NCBI GenBank assembly: GCA_023053575.1
Contig: JAKZAP010000001.1
Coordinates: forward strand, 22,462,533-22,526,532
DNA: 64,000 nucleotides
From: Branchinecta lynchi
Lineage: Eukaryota; Arthropoda; Branchiopoda; Anostraca; Branchinectidae
Reading direction: 5' to 3'
Below the pieces are notes generated by a model, which saw only the letters and a list, made by a program, of their open reading frames with translations, searched no databases and was not told the origin of the DNA. Positions 23,789 through 34,729 of this stretch are shown here, in pieces. The position numbers and the translations under genes were made by a program. Numbering within the stretch: the first letter of the stretch is position 1; each line of letters starts with the position of its first letter.

Positions 23789-24337
23789 TCAGAATCGGTG
23801 GTTCGCGACTGGAAATCCTGACAGTATTTTTGGCACAACATCAGTTTCTATACGGAAAAGTTGAGATTTGTTCCACTTGATGATGAAAGCGAACCTCCGT
23901 TTCACGGATTTTCGCAGAATAGTAGACTCACATTCAGCCAAGAAACGCGCGCGTTTTGAGCCTAGTATGACCATGATCAAAAGAAACCACCGAGGAAAAG
24001 CTATTCGGTATTCTGGTTGAACATGCATCCCTCGGGACCACCCCTCATAGAAAAAATGACCATCATCACCAACCACTGTCACGAAGTGAAGCTTGCTTAA
24101 CTTTGAGTTTGTATGATCCGTAAACTTTAGTTTATTACCAATCACTATGACAAACAATCCAAGTGGAAAGGTATGCGAAATTTTGTTGTTAAGACAAACG
24201 AAACTTCCATGGCTCATTTTCCATCGGGAGAAAGTGTGATTCATTGGTATGGGCAGTTGGAATTCTGGACCAAGATATTTCTTGTTCCATGAAAAGAACT
24301 CGAATAAAGGCATCTGTACGGTGCAAGGAAGAACCAT
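23789..24337 (-). CDS. Unidentified 182-codon open frame inside element K
   Basis: An ATG-initiated frame of 182 codons has protein-like composition, with segments such as LHFVTVVGDDGHFFYEGWSR and LLIMVILGSKRARFLAECE. A diverged relative of its 3' part appears on the plus strand near 35340-35500 (KSQ.F......VPKI..G.PV), so it is a repeated sequence and probably transposon-derived. I do not recognise a family. It is also antisense to CDK1 intron 6. It may be a relic or chance. Confidence 0.25.
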   Translation of the reverse strand: MVLPCTVQMPLFEFFSWNKKYLGPEFQLPIPMNHTFSRWKMSHGSFVCLNNKISHTFPLGLFVIVIGNKLKFTDHTNSKLSKLHFVTVVGDDGHFFYEGWSRGMHVQPEYRIAFPRWFLLIMVILGSKRARFLAECESTILRKSVKRRFAFIIKWNKSQLFRIETDVVPKILSGFPVANHRF

Positions 24338-24907
24338 TTAAGATACTTCTTGTTACAGGGCAAACTATAGGTGAACTATACCAGAAAAAATAGTAAAAAT
24401 ACGGGAAATCAGATAATAATAAAAAACACCTGTTTTTTTAACAGCCGGTTCTGTTTTGTTTTTTTCGCCTGTTTAGCAGCTGTTTCTGTTTTCGAAGTCA
24501 TCATTTCTGTTAAAACAGAGCAGGACCTGTTTTCAAGTTTGTTTTCTTTCTGTTTCTGTTCTTATGCGACCCGTTTCTGCCTGTTCCTGTTTGAATAAAC
24601 AGAACAGTGCCTATGCCTGCATAGCAAGCATTGCCAAGAAGGGCCGAAAAAGCATTTTCTCACTGTTTTGTTTGTCGTCATGAAAACGGAAATAGTCAGC
24701 AGATGCTTTTTCGGCTCTTCCTGTCTTGCATGTTGCATAACATGCTGAAACTGCGCATCCTTGTGTTATCTGTTATGACACGTCTGACAGTGCGGCATAG
24801 GATATCCAAAAGTAAGGGGTTTGTTGGTAGACTGCATCCTTCATTACGTTTAATATCGGCCCTGACCACCCCTCCAGCCCTGGCATTTAAAAGTTTCACG
24901 TTTACAG

Positions 24908-25018
24908 CAAACCCTCGTGTACGACCCGGCGTTCCGAGTCAGTGCCAAGGCTTCCCTCGAACACCGTTGGTTCGCCGACCTGGATAAATCTGCCCTCCCA
25001 GGAAACAACATTGAGTAA
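24908..25018 (+). CDS. cdk1: CDK1 exon 7 (C-terminus and stop)
   Basis: After acceptor TTTACAG the exon encodes QTLVYDPAFRVSAKASLEHR, then WFADLDKSALPGNNIE and TAA at 25016-25018. The YDP..R.SAK..L.H..F.DLD pattern is the conserved end of CDK1. The usual KML before YDP reads QTL here. The exon starts 115 bp after the right arm of element L. Confidence 0.93.
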   Translation, partial: QTLVYDPAFRVSAKASLEHRWFADLDKSALPGNNIE

Positions 25019-25900
25019 ATGAAAGGACAAAAGATGTTGCTGCTGTTGTTGCTCGCCGTGAAGTCGATATTACCGATAAAACGAAGATTGGAGACTTTCC
25101 AGGGCTAGACTGTACTGATTTTCCGTATTGGATCAGTGAAAGAGCAGTATAACTGCTCCGTTTTATCATTGGCCCATGATTTCTTGATGAGCGATTTATA
25201 TGGCATGTCACTTGTGGCATTTTCCGCAGTCGTCGTTCATTAGATATAAGTGTATGTATTCTCGTCCGGTCAGTCAATATTTATTCTTCAAAGAACATTA
25301 CTAAGGGTAGTAAAAAATACCGAATATTTAGTCTTCTCGTGAAATACACTGAATAAAGTTGGATTTACACATCGTCATAAAGTTTGATAACAATTAAGCC
25401 AAGGTACAGACTGCAAAGTTAAAAGTCACGTTTTTGAAAATTCGTGTCGAAAGGCTCCGCATTGGAGGGAACGAAACTTCTTTCGTGCCGCGGCTTGTGT
25501 CAGGCACACGGGTAACAGGTTTTGAGTCACGTTTTTGAAAAGGACGGGAAGAGGAGACTGCGATGTTAAAAGTCACGTTTTTGAAAACTTGTGTCGAAAG
25601 ACTGCACAAAGGAGGGAATGATTCCCTCTGTCGTACCGCGCATGTGACGTACGTACGGGTCCTTGGAACTCTTTGCGCTTCCAGTATCGTGAGGTCTTGT
25701 ACGGTCGGGGATAAAGGGGGGGGGGAGTATGTGACGATGAATAGGGTCATCCTTTCAGATGGGGTCCAACAATGGGACTGCAAATAATGTTCGGTGGGGC
25801 TGAATTAGTCACCTATCTATATCCGCCGACACAAGTTTCGAATTTTTAACTACGGCCTAAAGCAGCCACCTTCCAAAAAGGGCCAAAACGATGCCGAATA
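25019..25900. other. Downstream of CDK1; short dispersed repeats only
   Basis: No AATAAA immediately follows the stop; the first good one is near 25351 (TGAATAAAG). A unit AAAGTCACGTTTTTGAAAA recurs near 25419, 25524 and 25570 with TTCGTGTCGAAAG-type sequence between. No gene was recognised. Confidence 0.5.
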
Positions 25901-25904
25901 AAAG

Positions 25905-26340
25905 ATACTAGTTGCGTTTTTGCAGATACCATGGTATCTGATACCACGGTAGCTTGATTTGCATTTTTGTCGTTTTTGCACAGTTACCGCGGTATGACGC
26001 TACACGTTGCTTTGCAAAAATACTATTGCCGAATTTAGGCTTTTAAAGTTGACCTCCCAAAAAGTACTAACATCCACTCACATCACAAGTGCCAAGCTTC
26101 TTTCCCACCAATTTGACAAAAAATCCAGGCTTCTGTGTTGGTGATGATGAAAGTGAGATGAAATTGTCAGATATCACGATCAGTTACCGTGGTATCTAAG
26201 TATCAGCTACCAAAGTAACTGGCCAGATACCACGGTAACTGCAAAAACGCCTTTTGACCGAGGTATCAGATACCACGGTAACTGCGAAAACGACTTTATG
26301 ACCGTGGTATAAGATATCATGAAATTAGCAAAAAACTGTT
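25905..26340. repeat. Family E repeat (copy 2)
   Basis: This has the same TACCACGGTA-rich composition as 3290-3612, with TTGCGTTTTTGCAGATACCA at the left and repeated GGCCAGATACCACGGTAACT-type words at the right. Confidence 0.6.
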
Positions 26341-26504
26341 GGCTGGCTTTAGCATCACCAAACTTTCGGCAAAGTTGACTCTTGTGCGAGTATTGCAGAT
26401 TGACAGCGCTCGGCTTATAAGTGAGCCGTGCGATAAGCTCATGGTTAAGCGCCGTTCACAAGCATGCTTAGCCAAGCACACCCATGTCTAGGCACACATT
26501 TTCG

Positions 26505-26543
26505 CCAGGCACTGAGTTATAGGCTTTGGAACTCGGTGCCTGG
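26505..26543. repeat. Perfect-stem hairpin
   Basis: CCAGGCACTGAGTT (26505-26518) and AACTCGGTGCCTGG (26530-26543) pair over 14 positions with one G-T, around an 11-base loop. TTAGCCAAGCAC at about 26469 repeats the outer part of the stem. It may be part of a decayed MITE. Confidence 0.5.
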
Positions 26544-27139
26544 CTAAACCTGGGCACTTGATAGGCATCTGTGACCGTGACTTGGTATTCTAAGTGAAAC
26601 ACAGAATTCTCCTCAGTCAACGGCACTGGGAGCATAGTATGGAAACAGTACACGGACGAAATTGCAAAATCGCTTCTTAAAGAATTAGATTCAGATGGGA
26701 GTGCCAAGAGGCCTACTGTAAGCAAGATTGCGGGTTGACATGCCGTTGTAATCGTGAGAAATACTTGACAAATCCTGTGTCCTTCGTTTCACTTATTATG
26801 AGCCTATGTTAGGTTCTCCGTTTCTACTGTAGAGTCGTTGCCGAGATCGATTATGGGCAAACTGCGTTTAGCAAGTGAGGTTAGTTTTGGAAATTCTCGA
26901 ATCTTCTTCGACAGTGTGTGTCGTCTTTAACTCAACGATCGAAGTGCCTTGTCGGCTTTTATCTTTGTGTATATTTTGTTCGATACATAGACCTGGCGAT
27001 GGAGCGTTATTAAGATGTGCCAACTATGTTTCCACTTTTGTTATAAAACACTTTTTAGGCAAAGAAGTTAGTCGAGAGCTTTGGAGTCGAAGACAAAGAA
27101 AATGTAGACCCCCCCCCCCCCCCCCGGTCTTTGACGTGC

Positions 27140-27715
27140 GGCTGCTTATGTTACGACCGTATATGTTGATACTACGGTTACTTTTTAATAACTTAATAAC
27201 GCCGAATCTGCGATTTTAGAAGTCATCCGAAAAGATTACTTACAACATCTTAGAACACCAGTGCCAAGCTTCTTTCCCGCCAGTCTTACAAAAACCCGGG
27301 CTCTTGTGTTGTTGACACTGAAGGTGATGATGACTTCGTTCGGATACCGCGGTTACTGGCCAGATACTCAGTGATCGTGTTCCATCCTACGCCGTAGTTA
27401 CTACGCACACCTCCTGCCTTTTGACGTAAAGGCAGGAATGCATTTTTACATTTTTGTTAAAATATCTTCCCGTGGGGTGATCGGGCCTATCACGTCACAG
27501 AGATCGTAGTTACCCCGCCGACTACGAGTCCGAGCGTGGTAAGCAAATAGCTACTATTAGTTACTATTTTGAGAAGGTTCGAACGGTCAGCGCAGTAACT
27601 TTTCACGAGATTGGACGTTGTACTAATAGTTACTATTGTTAGAAGGGTGGAACGCGCTCAGTAACTGCAATCGTGGTATCAGATACCATGGTATCTGCAA
27701 CAACGCAACTATTGA
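27140..27715. repeat. Family E repeat (copy 3) split by a family D MITE
   Basis: Family E words occur at 27140-27373 and resume at 27661-27715 (TAACTGCAATCGTGG...). The join GGCCAGATAC..AGTAACTGCAA matches the uninterrupted copy near 26220. The insert at 27374-27660 begins GATCGTGTTCCATCC and ends GGTGGAACGCGCTC, the reverse orientation of family D. Confidence 0.6.
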
Positions 27716-27936
27716 AGACTCGTGCATTTTCAGCCGAATTTTGCGAGGCCTATAGTAGGTCAGACATCAAGGATGGTGGGCATGCGGTTGAACTATACGG
27801 TCAGCATTGTCGGGATGGCGTAGTGCTCGCAGGATGCAGAGCTTCGCAGGCCTTTTACGGAGACCGACTGTCAATTCATACTATAGCTGCGTTCGTCGCA
27901 CTCCAGGCTGTCACTAGTGTTTAGTTACCAGTGTCC

Positions 27937-28170
27937 GGTTCTTCCCTTAAAACGCGTTCTTTTGGTTCACCGGTGAGTTGATGAAAACCGGCTAACTCCT
28001 CGCTGAAGCCGGGCTCAAGAGCAGGTTCTGGTTAGTCCGCACTGGTAAGATAAAACCCGACACTGGTTAGTTCAAAAACGGGTTATAAGACTGGTGAGAA
28101 GTCACCGGTGGATGCGAAAACGGCTTATAAGACAAACCGGAGACCACCGGTGAGAACTCCCGTGACAAAG
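27937..28170. repeat. Degenerate short tandem repeat
   Basis: A word like AAAACGGCTTATAAGAC preceded by CTGGTGAGAA or CCGGTGAG recurs four to five times with heavy drift. No coding function is supported. Confidence 0.4.
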
Positions 28171-28271
28171 AACGCAGCTTATATATTGTGCAGACCGAAC
28201 ACACACAACGTTAACAGCTTCCAATCATATACAAGGTCTCATAGGCCAGCCGACTCTAAGGACCTCTATAA

Positions 28272-28391
28272 ACTGTCAGAAGTTAAACAACAGATAACAC
28301 AAGGATTTGAGGTTTCAACAGACAGCACTTGTAATGTAATCTGTTGAAACTGCGCATCCTTGTGTTGTATTTTATGAAACTTTTGACAGTG
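28272..28391. mobile_element. Compact family L palindromic MITE
   Basis: About 120 bp form a near-perfect inverted repeat: ACTGTCAGAAGTT...AGATAACACAAGGAT and ATCCTTGTGTTGT...TTTTGACAGTG. TA lies at both outer edges, which would fit a Tc1/mariner-type target, but the assignment is tentative. Confidence 0.6.
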
Positions 28392-28888
28392 TAGCCAATG
28401 CCCCGTGGTATGACATATGGTCTTAAATATTGACGGTATTTTTCCTAAAGGTTCCAAATACATGCGACATTTTTAAAATTTTACAGGAACTGCAAAGAAC
28501 CTTTCAGGTTTAGGCCAGGAAGGACCTTAAACTCCCAGAAATAATACTCTGTTTCTCCGCAATGCTTGCTCCAGTTTGGCAAACAAAACAAAAAAGTTAC
28601 CTGACATCCCCGACACATTCATTCCCCAACCGTGGCCTGGCATGATCCTAGCTCGGTCTCCTTGTTCATGACTGTATTCATGTCGGAACAAGACCAAAGG
28701 TTTCGGTTGGATCCCAGAAGTTCAGTATTTGATCCAGACAATTCGGTCTTCTCTTCGCCAGAGCTAGTCTCCACCAGACTCCTTGGACCTTACTATTAAA
28801 ATTTAGAAACAGATAAAGGCCAAATAGCTAATGATCTGAGAAAACCAAGTTTAGAAATGGATTCAGCATGTGTGTTTACCCCCATAAG

Positions 28889-30496
28889 CAGGGGCGTCGC
28901 AAGGGGGGGTGCAGCACCCCCCCCCCCACACCTTTTTTAGATTCGGTAAAGTTTTGGGCCGGATCGGGCCCAAAATTTTACTAAAATTGTTCGGTATTTT
29001 TCGATTTACGGGGATTCGGTAGTTATAAAGGATCCTAAATAGGCTTTCTGTACAAATCTCTTCGGTATAATGATCGGGATTCGGTATAATTGCCAAATAT
29101 TCGGTAGTTATCACGCATTTGGTGAAAGAGTTTACTGAAATCATTTGGTAATTTTTCGATGCCGGAACTATTCGGTATAATAATAATAATAATCTGTATT
29201 TAAAGCCAGAGGCCATATACATGAACAGGTTATACACTAATTAACCAACTAAATTAAACAAAATATAACAAAAATTCAACTTCTATTCTCTCGAAATTTC
29301 ACTCCTTCATCGATAAATCTACACACTTTACATATTATCTGCGCCGATGTACAATCCAAGATGTCTGGAAGCCGCAAATTCCACCCAAGCAGAGACACCC
29401 TTAAATCAGAAAGCTCATGACACTTCAGCAAACAGTGCTCCAATATTTATGGAGATTCCGTAGTTAAGCAGACTAATAAGCTAATAAGCTATTGGTTCAG
29501 AATCATTCGGTATCATGATTGGGATTCGGTAGTTTATTAAGTATAATTTCCAGGATTCGGAAGTTAACCACGAATCCTGACTTTGTTCCAGTTTCGACGA
29601 AAGTATACCGAATATGAATATTGTTCGGTAGTCTTTCGATACCAAAACAATTCGGTATAATAACCGGGATACGGTGGTTATACAGAATCCCGAACACGCT
29701 ATCTGTCTAAACTTATTCCGTATAATAACTGGGATTCGGTAACTTCTTCGTTGTAATTGCCAGGATTCGGAAGTTACCACGAACCTCGAAACTCAGAAGA
29801 GGTCTAGTGAAGTACTGGTCGCAGACAAAAGGGAGGATCTGTGATATCATCGATAGTCCTTACTTTTATCTTGGATCCCAAAAAGAATATCTAATCATAA
29901 ATATTTCGAAAATCACGACTGCAGCACTTTTCGTAATATTCTATATTTTGTGGAAGGGCGCGTCATTTGACGGGGGTTTTAAGCCAGTTTTAGGATCGAG
30001 ATTTCGAAACATTAAAAGCTAGAATTTGGATGGAAATTAAATTCGGCAGGAAAAAGCACAAAAAAAAATTCGCCTGCGGCGCTCACTTTATGTTATCATA
30101 GCTAGTATATTGACTAGACTACAGTTGCTGCTGCAGCAGGAACGTCGCTCCATCCGTTTTCTTGAACTTCTTTGTAAGAGAAGCAGTTAAATTTTAGCCT
30201 ACAAAAGCAAAAAAAATGGCGCTCGATTTAATTTTCTATCGGCTATAATAGATAGTAGCTGTTACTGCAATCATGCCCGGCAACATACTCTCCATGTGGG
30301 CTTCGCCAAAACGCCGCCTAATAGTTGGCTTATCGTCGTTCATGCTGCCTTTTATTGTTACTCTTCCTACATAATCGTCTCTGTTCCATAATTTAAAGCT
30401 CGAATTCTTAGTTGTAGGATTCGGTAAAATTTTGAAAGATTCGGTAAAATTTTGGCTCTGCACCCCCCCACCGAAAATGCACTTGCGACGCCCCTG
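28889..30496. mobile_element. hAT-like non-autonomous element in family A
   Basis: The ends CAGGGGCGTCGCAAG and CTTGCGACGCCCCTG are a perfect 15-bp inverted repeat. CCCATAAG precedes it and CCCATAG follows, an 8-bp target duplication with one base lost. The interior repeats ATTCGGTAGTTA / TTCGGTATAAT words many times and contains a LINE 3' end. No transposase is encoded. Confidence 0.82.
29185..29470 (-). mobile_element. LINE 3' end nested in the hAT element
   Basis: Read on the minus strand, a short frame with EHCLLKCHEL..LR resembles the zinc-knuckle tail of LINE polymerases. A 3' UTR follows with GGCCTCTGGCTTTAAATACA and an (ATT)n tail at about 29180-29193. It is strongly 5'-truncated and inactive. 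Confidence 0.6.
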
Positions 30497-31999
30497 CCCA
30501 TAGTCATATCTTGACGAAACCGATCGAAACTTCCTGCCTTTCAGCCGGATTACGGGTGAACTACATGTCCGGATAAAAATTCATTGCCATAAATTGATTC
30601 AGGGTCTCCTCTTACCCCTAAATTGGACATCTAATCAACTACAAATAAAACTAGCTTTTAAAAAAAATGTCCGGTTTTGGACGGATTCGAGGGTGAACTA
30701 CTTGTCCGGGTAGAAAATGATTTTCACATTAGTGCTCAGCATGTCTTCTTACCCCTAAGTCGAACATCTAATCAACTTCAAATAAAAGTTACTTTTAACA
30801 AACTTTCCGGTTTCGTCCGGATTCCGGTCGAACTACTTGTCCGGCGACAAAATGGTTGTAATACTCGTGCTCAGCATGTAATACTCTTAATGTAGGGCTA
30901 CAGAGCCCATCTACGAACTCGACCTTTCCCTTGACCTAAAGCATCTTCACACCAAGTTTCATCAAAATATCTCATACCCTTCGAGAGTTATCGTGCTTAC
31001 AGACAGACAGACCGACAACTTTCCGATGTCGTAGGCATCCCTCCAATTAGTATCTCTCTACTTACGTTATTAGATCCCAACAGAGGACAGTATAACAGAA
31101 AAGCCCTTTGTAACTTGTATAATAACTTATGTTCTCACTCTGTTTGCAACCTTTACGGAATTTTATAGCACTTGCCCTTCGGCCAAGTGCCGTATAGCCA
31201 TCGCAATTTCTGTCGGTCCCGGTTTTGCTAGTCGGGCACTTCCACATAAGCTAGGGAGGGGGGGCGGAAATTTTGGGAAACCTTTAGAGTGGAGAGACCG
31301 GGTTGAAACGTGGTGGAAAGAATGAGCACAAGTCCTAGATACGTGATTGACATAACCGGACCGGATCCACTCACTGTGGGGGAGTCACGGGGGGGGGGGG
31401 GGGGTCCGGACTTGTAGTGATCCCGCGAGTTCGGTACTTCCTGATGTGCTAGGACGATGAAACTTGTCAGGCAAGTAAGGGACCCGCAAAGATTGACTTG
31501 AGAATAGTCGCTTCCCCAGTGTGACCATCTGGGGGAGGGGGGAGTGTAGGGGAGGAGAATCCGGTATTTTTAACTTACGAGCGGGTGATCGAATCTTAAT
31601 GAAACATCATATCCGGATCGGATCTGGTGACATTGGGGGGAGTTAGAGGGGGAACCGGAAATTTTGGGAAACCTTTAGAGTGGAGAGACCGGGTTGAAAC
31701 GTGGTGGAAAGAATGAGCACAAGTCCTAGATACGTGATTGACATAACCGGACCCGATCCGCTCACTGTGGGGGAGTTCGGGGGTGGGGGGCCCGGATTTG
31801 TAGTGATCCCGCGAGTTCGGTACTTCCTGATCTGCTATGATGATGAAAATTGGCAGGCTTGTCAGGGACCCGAATATATTGACTTGAGAATGTAGATTCC
31901 CCGATCCGACCATCGTCGGGGGGGGGGGGATTCGAGGGATTGGGAATCCGGAATCTAGTGGCAAACTCAGCTGTTGAACGGGTGATCGGATTAATTCAA

Positions 32000-32122
32000 A
32001 CAATGTACAACGGATACGTCAGCTATGATTCTTCATCAGCGATACTTCGGCCCTTCTTGGCAAGGGTCCTCGTCAGCCGAATAAATGTTTCAAAGTCAGC
32101 TTGGGCTCAAAGAATATTTATG
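32000..32122 (-). repeat. Short element with hammerhead-like motif (second copy)
   Basis: The minus strand carries CTGACGAG at 32069-32076, the CCCTT..AAGGG hairpin, CCGAAGTATCGCTGATGAAG and later GACGTATCC. The 42-bp block (TCAGCTTGGGCTCAAAGAAT on the plus strand) here lies on the other side and inverted relative to the 10020 copy, as if it were a terminal inverted repeat of a longer element. Confidence 0.4.
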
Positions 32123-33514
32123 GTGATCGGATTTAAATGAAGCATAATATTTAGAGAGACCTCGTGCCTCAGACGTCCCATTTTAAATCCGGACAGAATC
32201 CGGCGACATTCGGGGGAGTTGGAGGGGGAACCGGAAATGTTCGGAAACGCTTGTAGTGGAGGGATAGGGATGAAATTTGGTGGGAAGAACAAGCACTAGC
32301 CCTAGATACTGAATTGACAGAATCAGATCGTGTCGGGGCTCTGTGGGGGGAGTTGTAGGGTCTTTGCCGGAAATCCGATAATCGCCGGTTAGGACAGTTC
32401 TAGGTGTTCAAGAATGATAAAACTTTGCAGGCATATTAGTGACTTGAGGATCCGACACTGTGCCCTAAGAAAACTTGTGTTCCTCGATCCCACCATCTTT
32501 GGGGGAGTTGAGAGAAGGGGAATCCGGAAATTACTGACTTCCGTAAGTTGCGAACGGGTGGTCCGATTCGAATGAAACTTTTATGGGTAATAGAACTAAT
32601 GACCTAGACAAGCAAAAGGTGCGTCCGAACCACATGTGTGGACAAGTTGGACAGTACCGAGTTTATGCATCCTTGATTTATTATTTTGCGTTCGGACCGG
32701 ATTCCACCAAGGTAGGGGGGTGGGAGATTTAGCGGGAACCAGAAATTTACAGATAGGCTATGCTCCAATTCCAGTGAAACGTGACGGACAGGAAGAGGAG
32801 ATGCGACATTTATATATCCGAGTCGTAGGCCTATTCAGCCACAGAGGGGGGAGTTGGAACGAGACTCTCGGAAATGTTGTGTCCCGCATAGCTTCATATG
32901 CCCTAGATGACCTATTTTGGGCTTCCAACCTGATCAGACCACGGTGGCGGTGGGGGGGGGGGGCTACCGGAAGTTCCGTCAAAATGGTCAGATTTAAGTG
33001 AAATTTGATAGTTGGTAAGATAAATGCTTTAGACGATCCATTTAGGAGTTCGAACCAGATTCAGCTGCGGTAGAGGGAGTACTAGGGGCTTACCGGAAAT
33101 CTTGTGACACGTTTAGGGACCAACGAGTGTATCTATTGGGTTGAAACTTGGAAGGTAGAAAGGTCATTTGCCCCAGATGATATGTTCCGAGGCGATGCCG
33201 GAAATGCTCAGACTTTGATTGAAACTATATGAGCTGGTAGCTCTTGTTGGCATTGTGAGAGTAAAAGATTTAAAACGTAGTAGGTCTCTCTTTTCAAATA
33301 TATACCTTCCTCGTCGTTACAGAAATTCCCGCGTAACTGCAAACTTTTCACCACATGACCATTGTGTAAAGTTATCTTCCATTGCTCAGGACCCCTACGT
33401 TTCTGCCTTTGCCCATTTCTCCACTTTCCATCTGGGAAGAAGATTTTTTAGACGCGATTGGTCCTTTTTTCTGTGTTTTTATGGCACTTGCCTTCCGGCC
33501 AAGTGCCATATACC

Positions 33515-33684
33515 CAGGACCGTATCCAGGAATTTATTTAGGGGGGGGGGGGGGGGGGGTAGCCTGCGGGTCGGACCAAAGAGACATAGATCAAAGGGAA
33601 AAGCCTATAAAAATGATTATTTTTGTGTATTTCGGGGGGGGGGGGTCAACCCCTACCCCTCCCCCCCCCCAGGATACGCTCTTG
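33515..33684. mobile_element. Small hAT MITE (family H, copy 1), exact 8-bp TSD
   Basis: CATATACC (33507-33514 and 33685-33692) flanks a 170-bp element with ends CAGGACCGTATCCAGG and CCAGGATACGCTCTTG. It has a G19 run after the left end and C runs before the right end. It sits inside the start hairpin region of a family B element. Confidence 0.85.
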
Positions 33685-34729
33685 CATATACCGATCACTT
33701 TTCCGTCGGTCTGTCGGTCAGTCCGGTGTTTGCGAGTTAGGGGACTTCCAGATGTGCTAGGACGATGAAGCTTGGCAGGCAATTAGGAACCCGAGCAAAC
33801 TAACTTTGGCAATAGTCACTTGCCCGATCCGACCATCGTGGGGGGAGGGAGGGAAGCCGGAATCCGGGATTTAGTGACACCCTTAGTGATTTTCGAACGG
33901 GTGATAGGATCTTAATGGAACTTTATATTCGGAAAGATATAGTGTCTCAGATGTCTCATTTCAAGTCCGGACCAAATCCGATGAATGTGGGGGGGGGGGA
34001 TCTGAGGGGGAACCGGAAATCGTGTGACACGCTTAGAGTGGAGCGATCTGGATGAAACTTTGTGGGAGGAACAAACACAAGCTCTAAGCAGATCTTTGGC
34101 AGAACCGGGCCGAATTCGTGCACTGTGGGGGGAGTTGAAGGGGGATTCCGGAATTCCGGTGATACGGAGTTACGTTATTTCCAGGTGGGCTAGGACAATG
34201 AAACTTGGCAGGCAAGTCAGGGACCCGACTAGATTAACCTGGAAATAGTAAACTTCCCGATCCGACTATCGTGGGGGAGTGGAGGGAGGGGAAGTCCGGA
34301 ATCTTAAGGTATGTATAACTTTTGAACGAGTGATCGGATCTTAATTAAACTTGATATTTGGAAGGACCTCGTGTCTCAAATGTCCTATTTACAGTCCGGA
34401 TATAATCCGATGAACGTGGGGGGGGGGGTCGAAGGGAGAACCGTAAATCTTGTGACACGCTTAGAGTGGAGCGATTGGGATGAAACTTGGTTGGAAGAAC
34501 AAGCACAAGTCCTAGATACATATGCGAAAGAACTGGACCGGGTTCGGGCACTGTGGGGGGATTTGGAGGGGTCCGGAATTCCGGTGATCGTGAATCGAGG
34601 TACTTCCAGGAAACGTGTGTAACCGAGCAATCACACTGACAAGACGACTCTTCGTGGATATCCCAGTACGAGAACTTAAATACATGCTAACAAGCTTGCA
34701 AGTGCCATATGAGCTTACAGCTCTTGTTT

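Larger units (their letters stand above)
22205..24618. mobile_element. Family K hAT-like element nested in family L
   Basis: The ends are AGGCATTGGCACTGTTC (after a short AT) and GAACAGTGCCTATGCCT, an imperfect inverted repeat. The flanks GCATAACA (22197-22204) and GCATAGCA (24619-24626) look like an 8-bp target duplication with one mismatch. Both subterminal regions consist of low-complexity CTGTTTCTGTTTT / AACAGAACAG words. Inside lie a family F copy and a 182-codon open frame. Confidence 0.6.
22089..24792. mobile_element. Family L inverted-repeat element, expanded by nested insertions
   Basis: The left arm (CACTGTCAGAAGTTTCACAA...GGATGCGCAGTTTCA) and right arm (TGAAACTGCGCATCC...GACAGTG) are inverted copies of ~47 bp. 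A compact copy of the same palindrome, about 120 bp, sits at 28272-28391. Here the arms are about 2.6 kb apart because element K has inserted between them. Confidence 0.65.
28687..31080 (+). repeat. Family A element (copy A5) split by a hAT element
   Basis: The left part (28687-28888) starts ACAAGACCAAAGGTTTCG. The right part (30497-31080) holds two to three 136-bp units, a GACAGACAGACCGAC stretch and the TTAGATCCCAA end. The break falls at CCCATAAG. Confidence 0.7.
31166..34729 (+). repeat. Family B complex (two starts, one end)
   Basis: Starts with the hairpin GCACTTG..CAAGTGC occur at 31166 and 33481, and the end CAAGTGCCATATGAGCTTAC at about 34695. Between are degenerate 281-bp units with GATGAAACTTGG, GAACGGGTGATCGGATC and GGACCGGATC boxes. 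A hammerhead-like repeat (32000-32122) and a hAT MITE (33515-33684) have inserted. Open frames here are G-run translations. Confidence 0.65.

Noticed and set aside
25386..25787. Repeated AAAGTCACGTTTTTGAAAA units as a CRISPR-like array
   Set aside because: Only three irregularly spaced copies in a eukaryotic genome; ordinary dispersed repeat.
33219..33768. Open frames of 128-173 codons on the plus strand
   Set aside because: They translate the G runs and the family H MITE into Gly tracts and cross element boundaries; not a gene.
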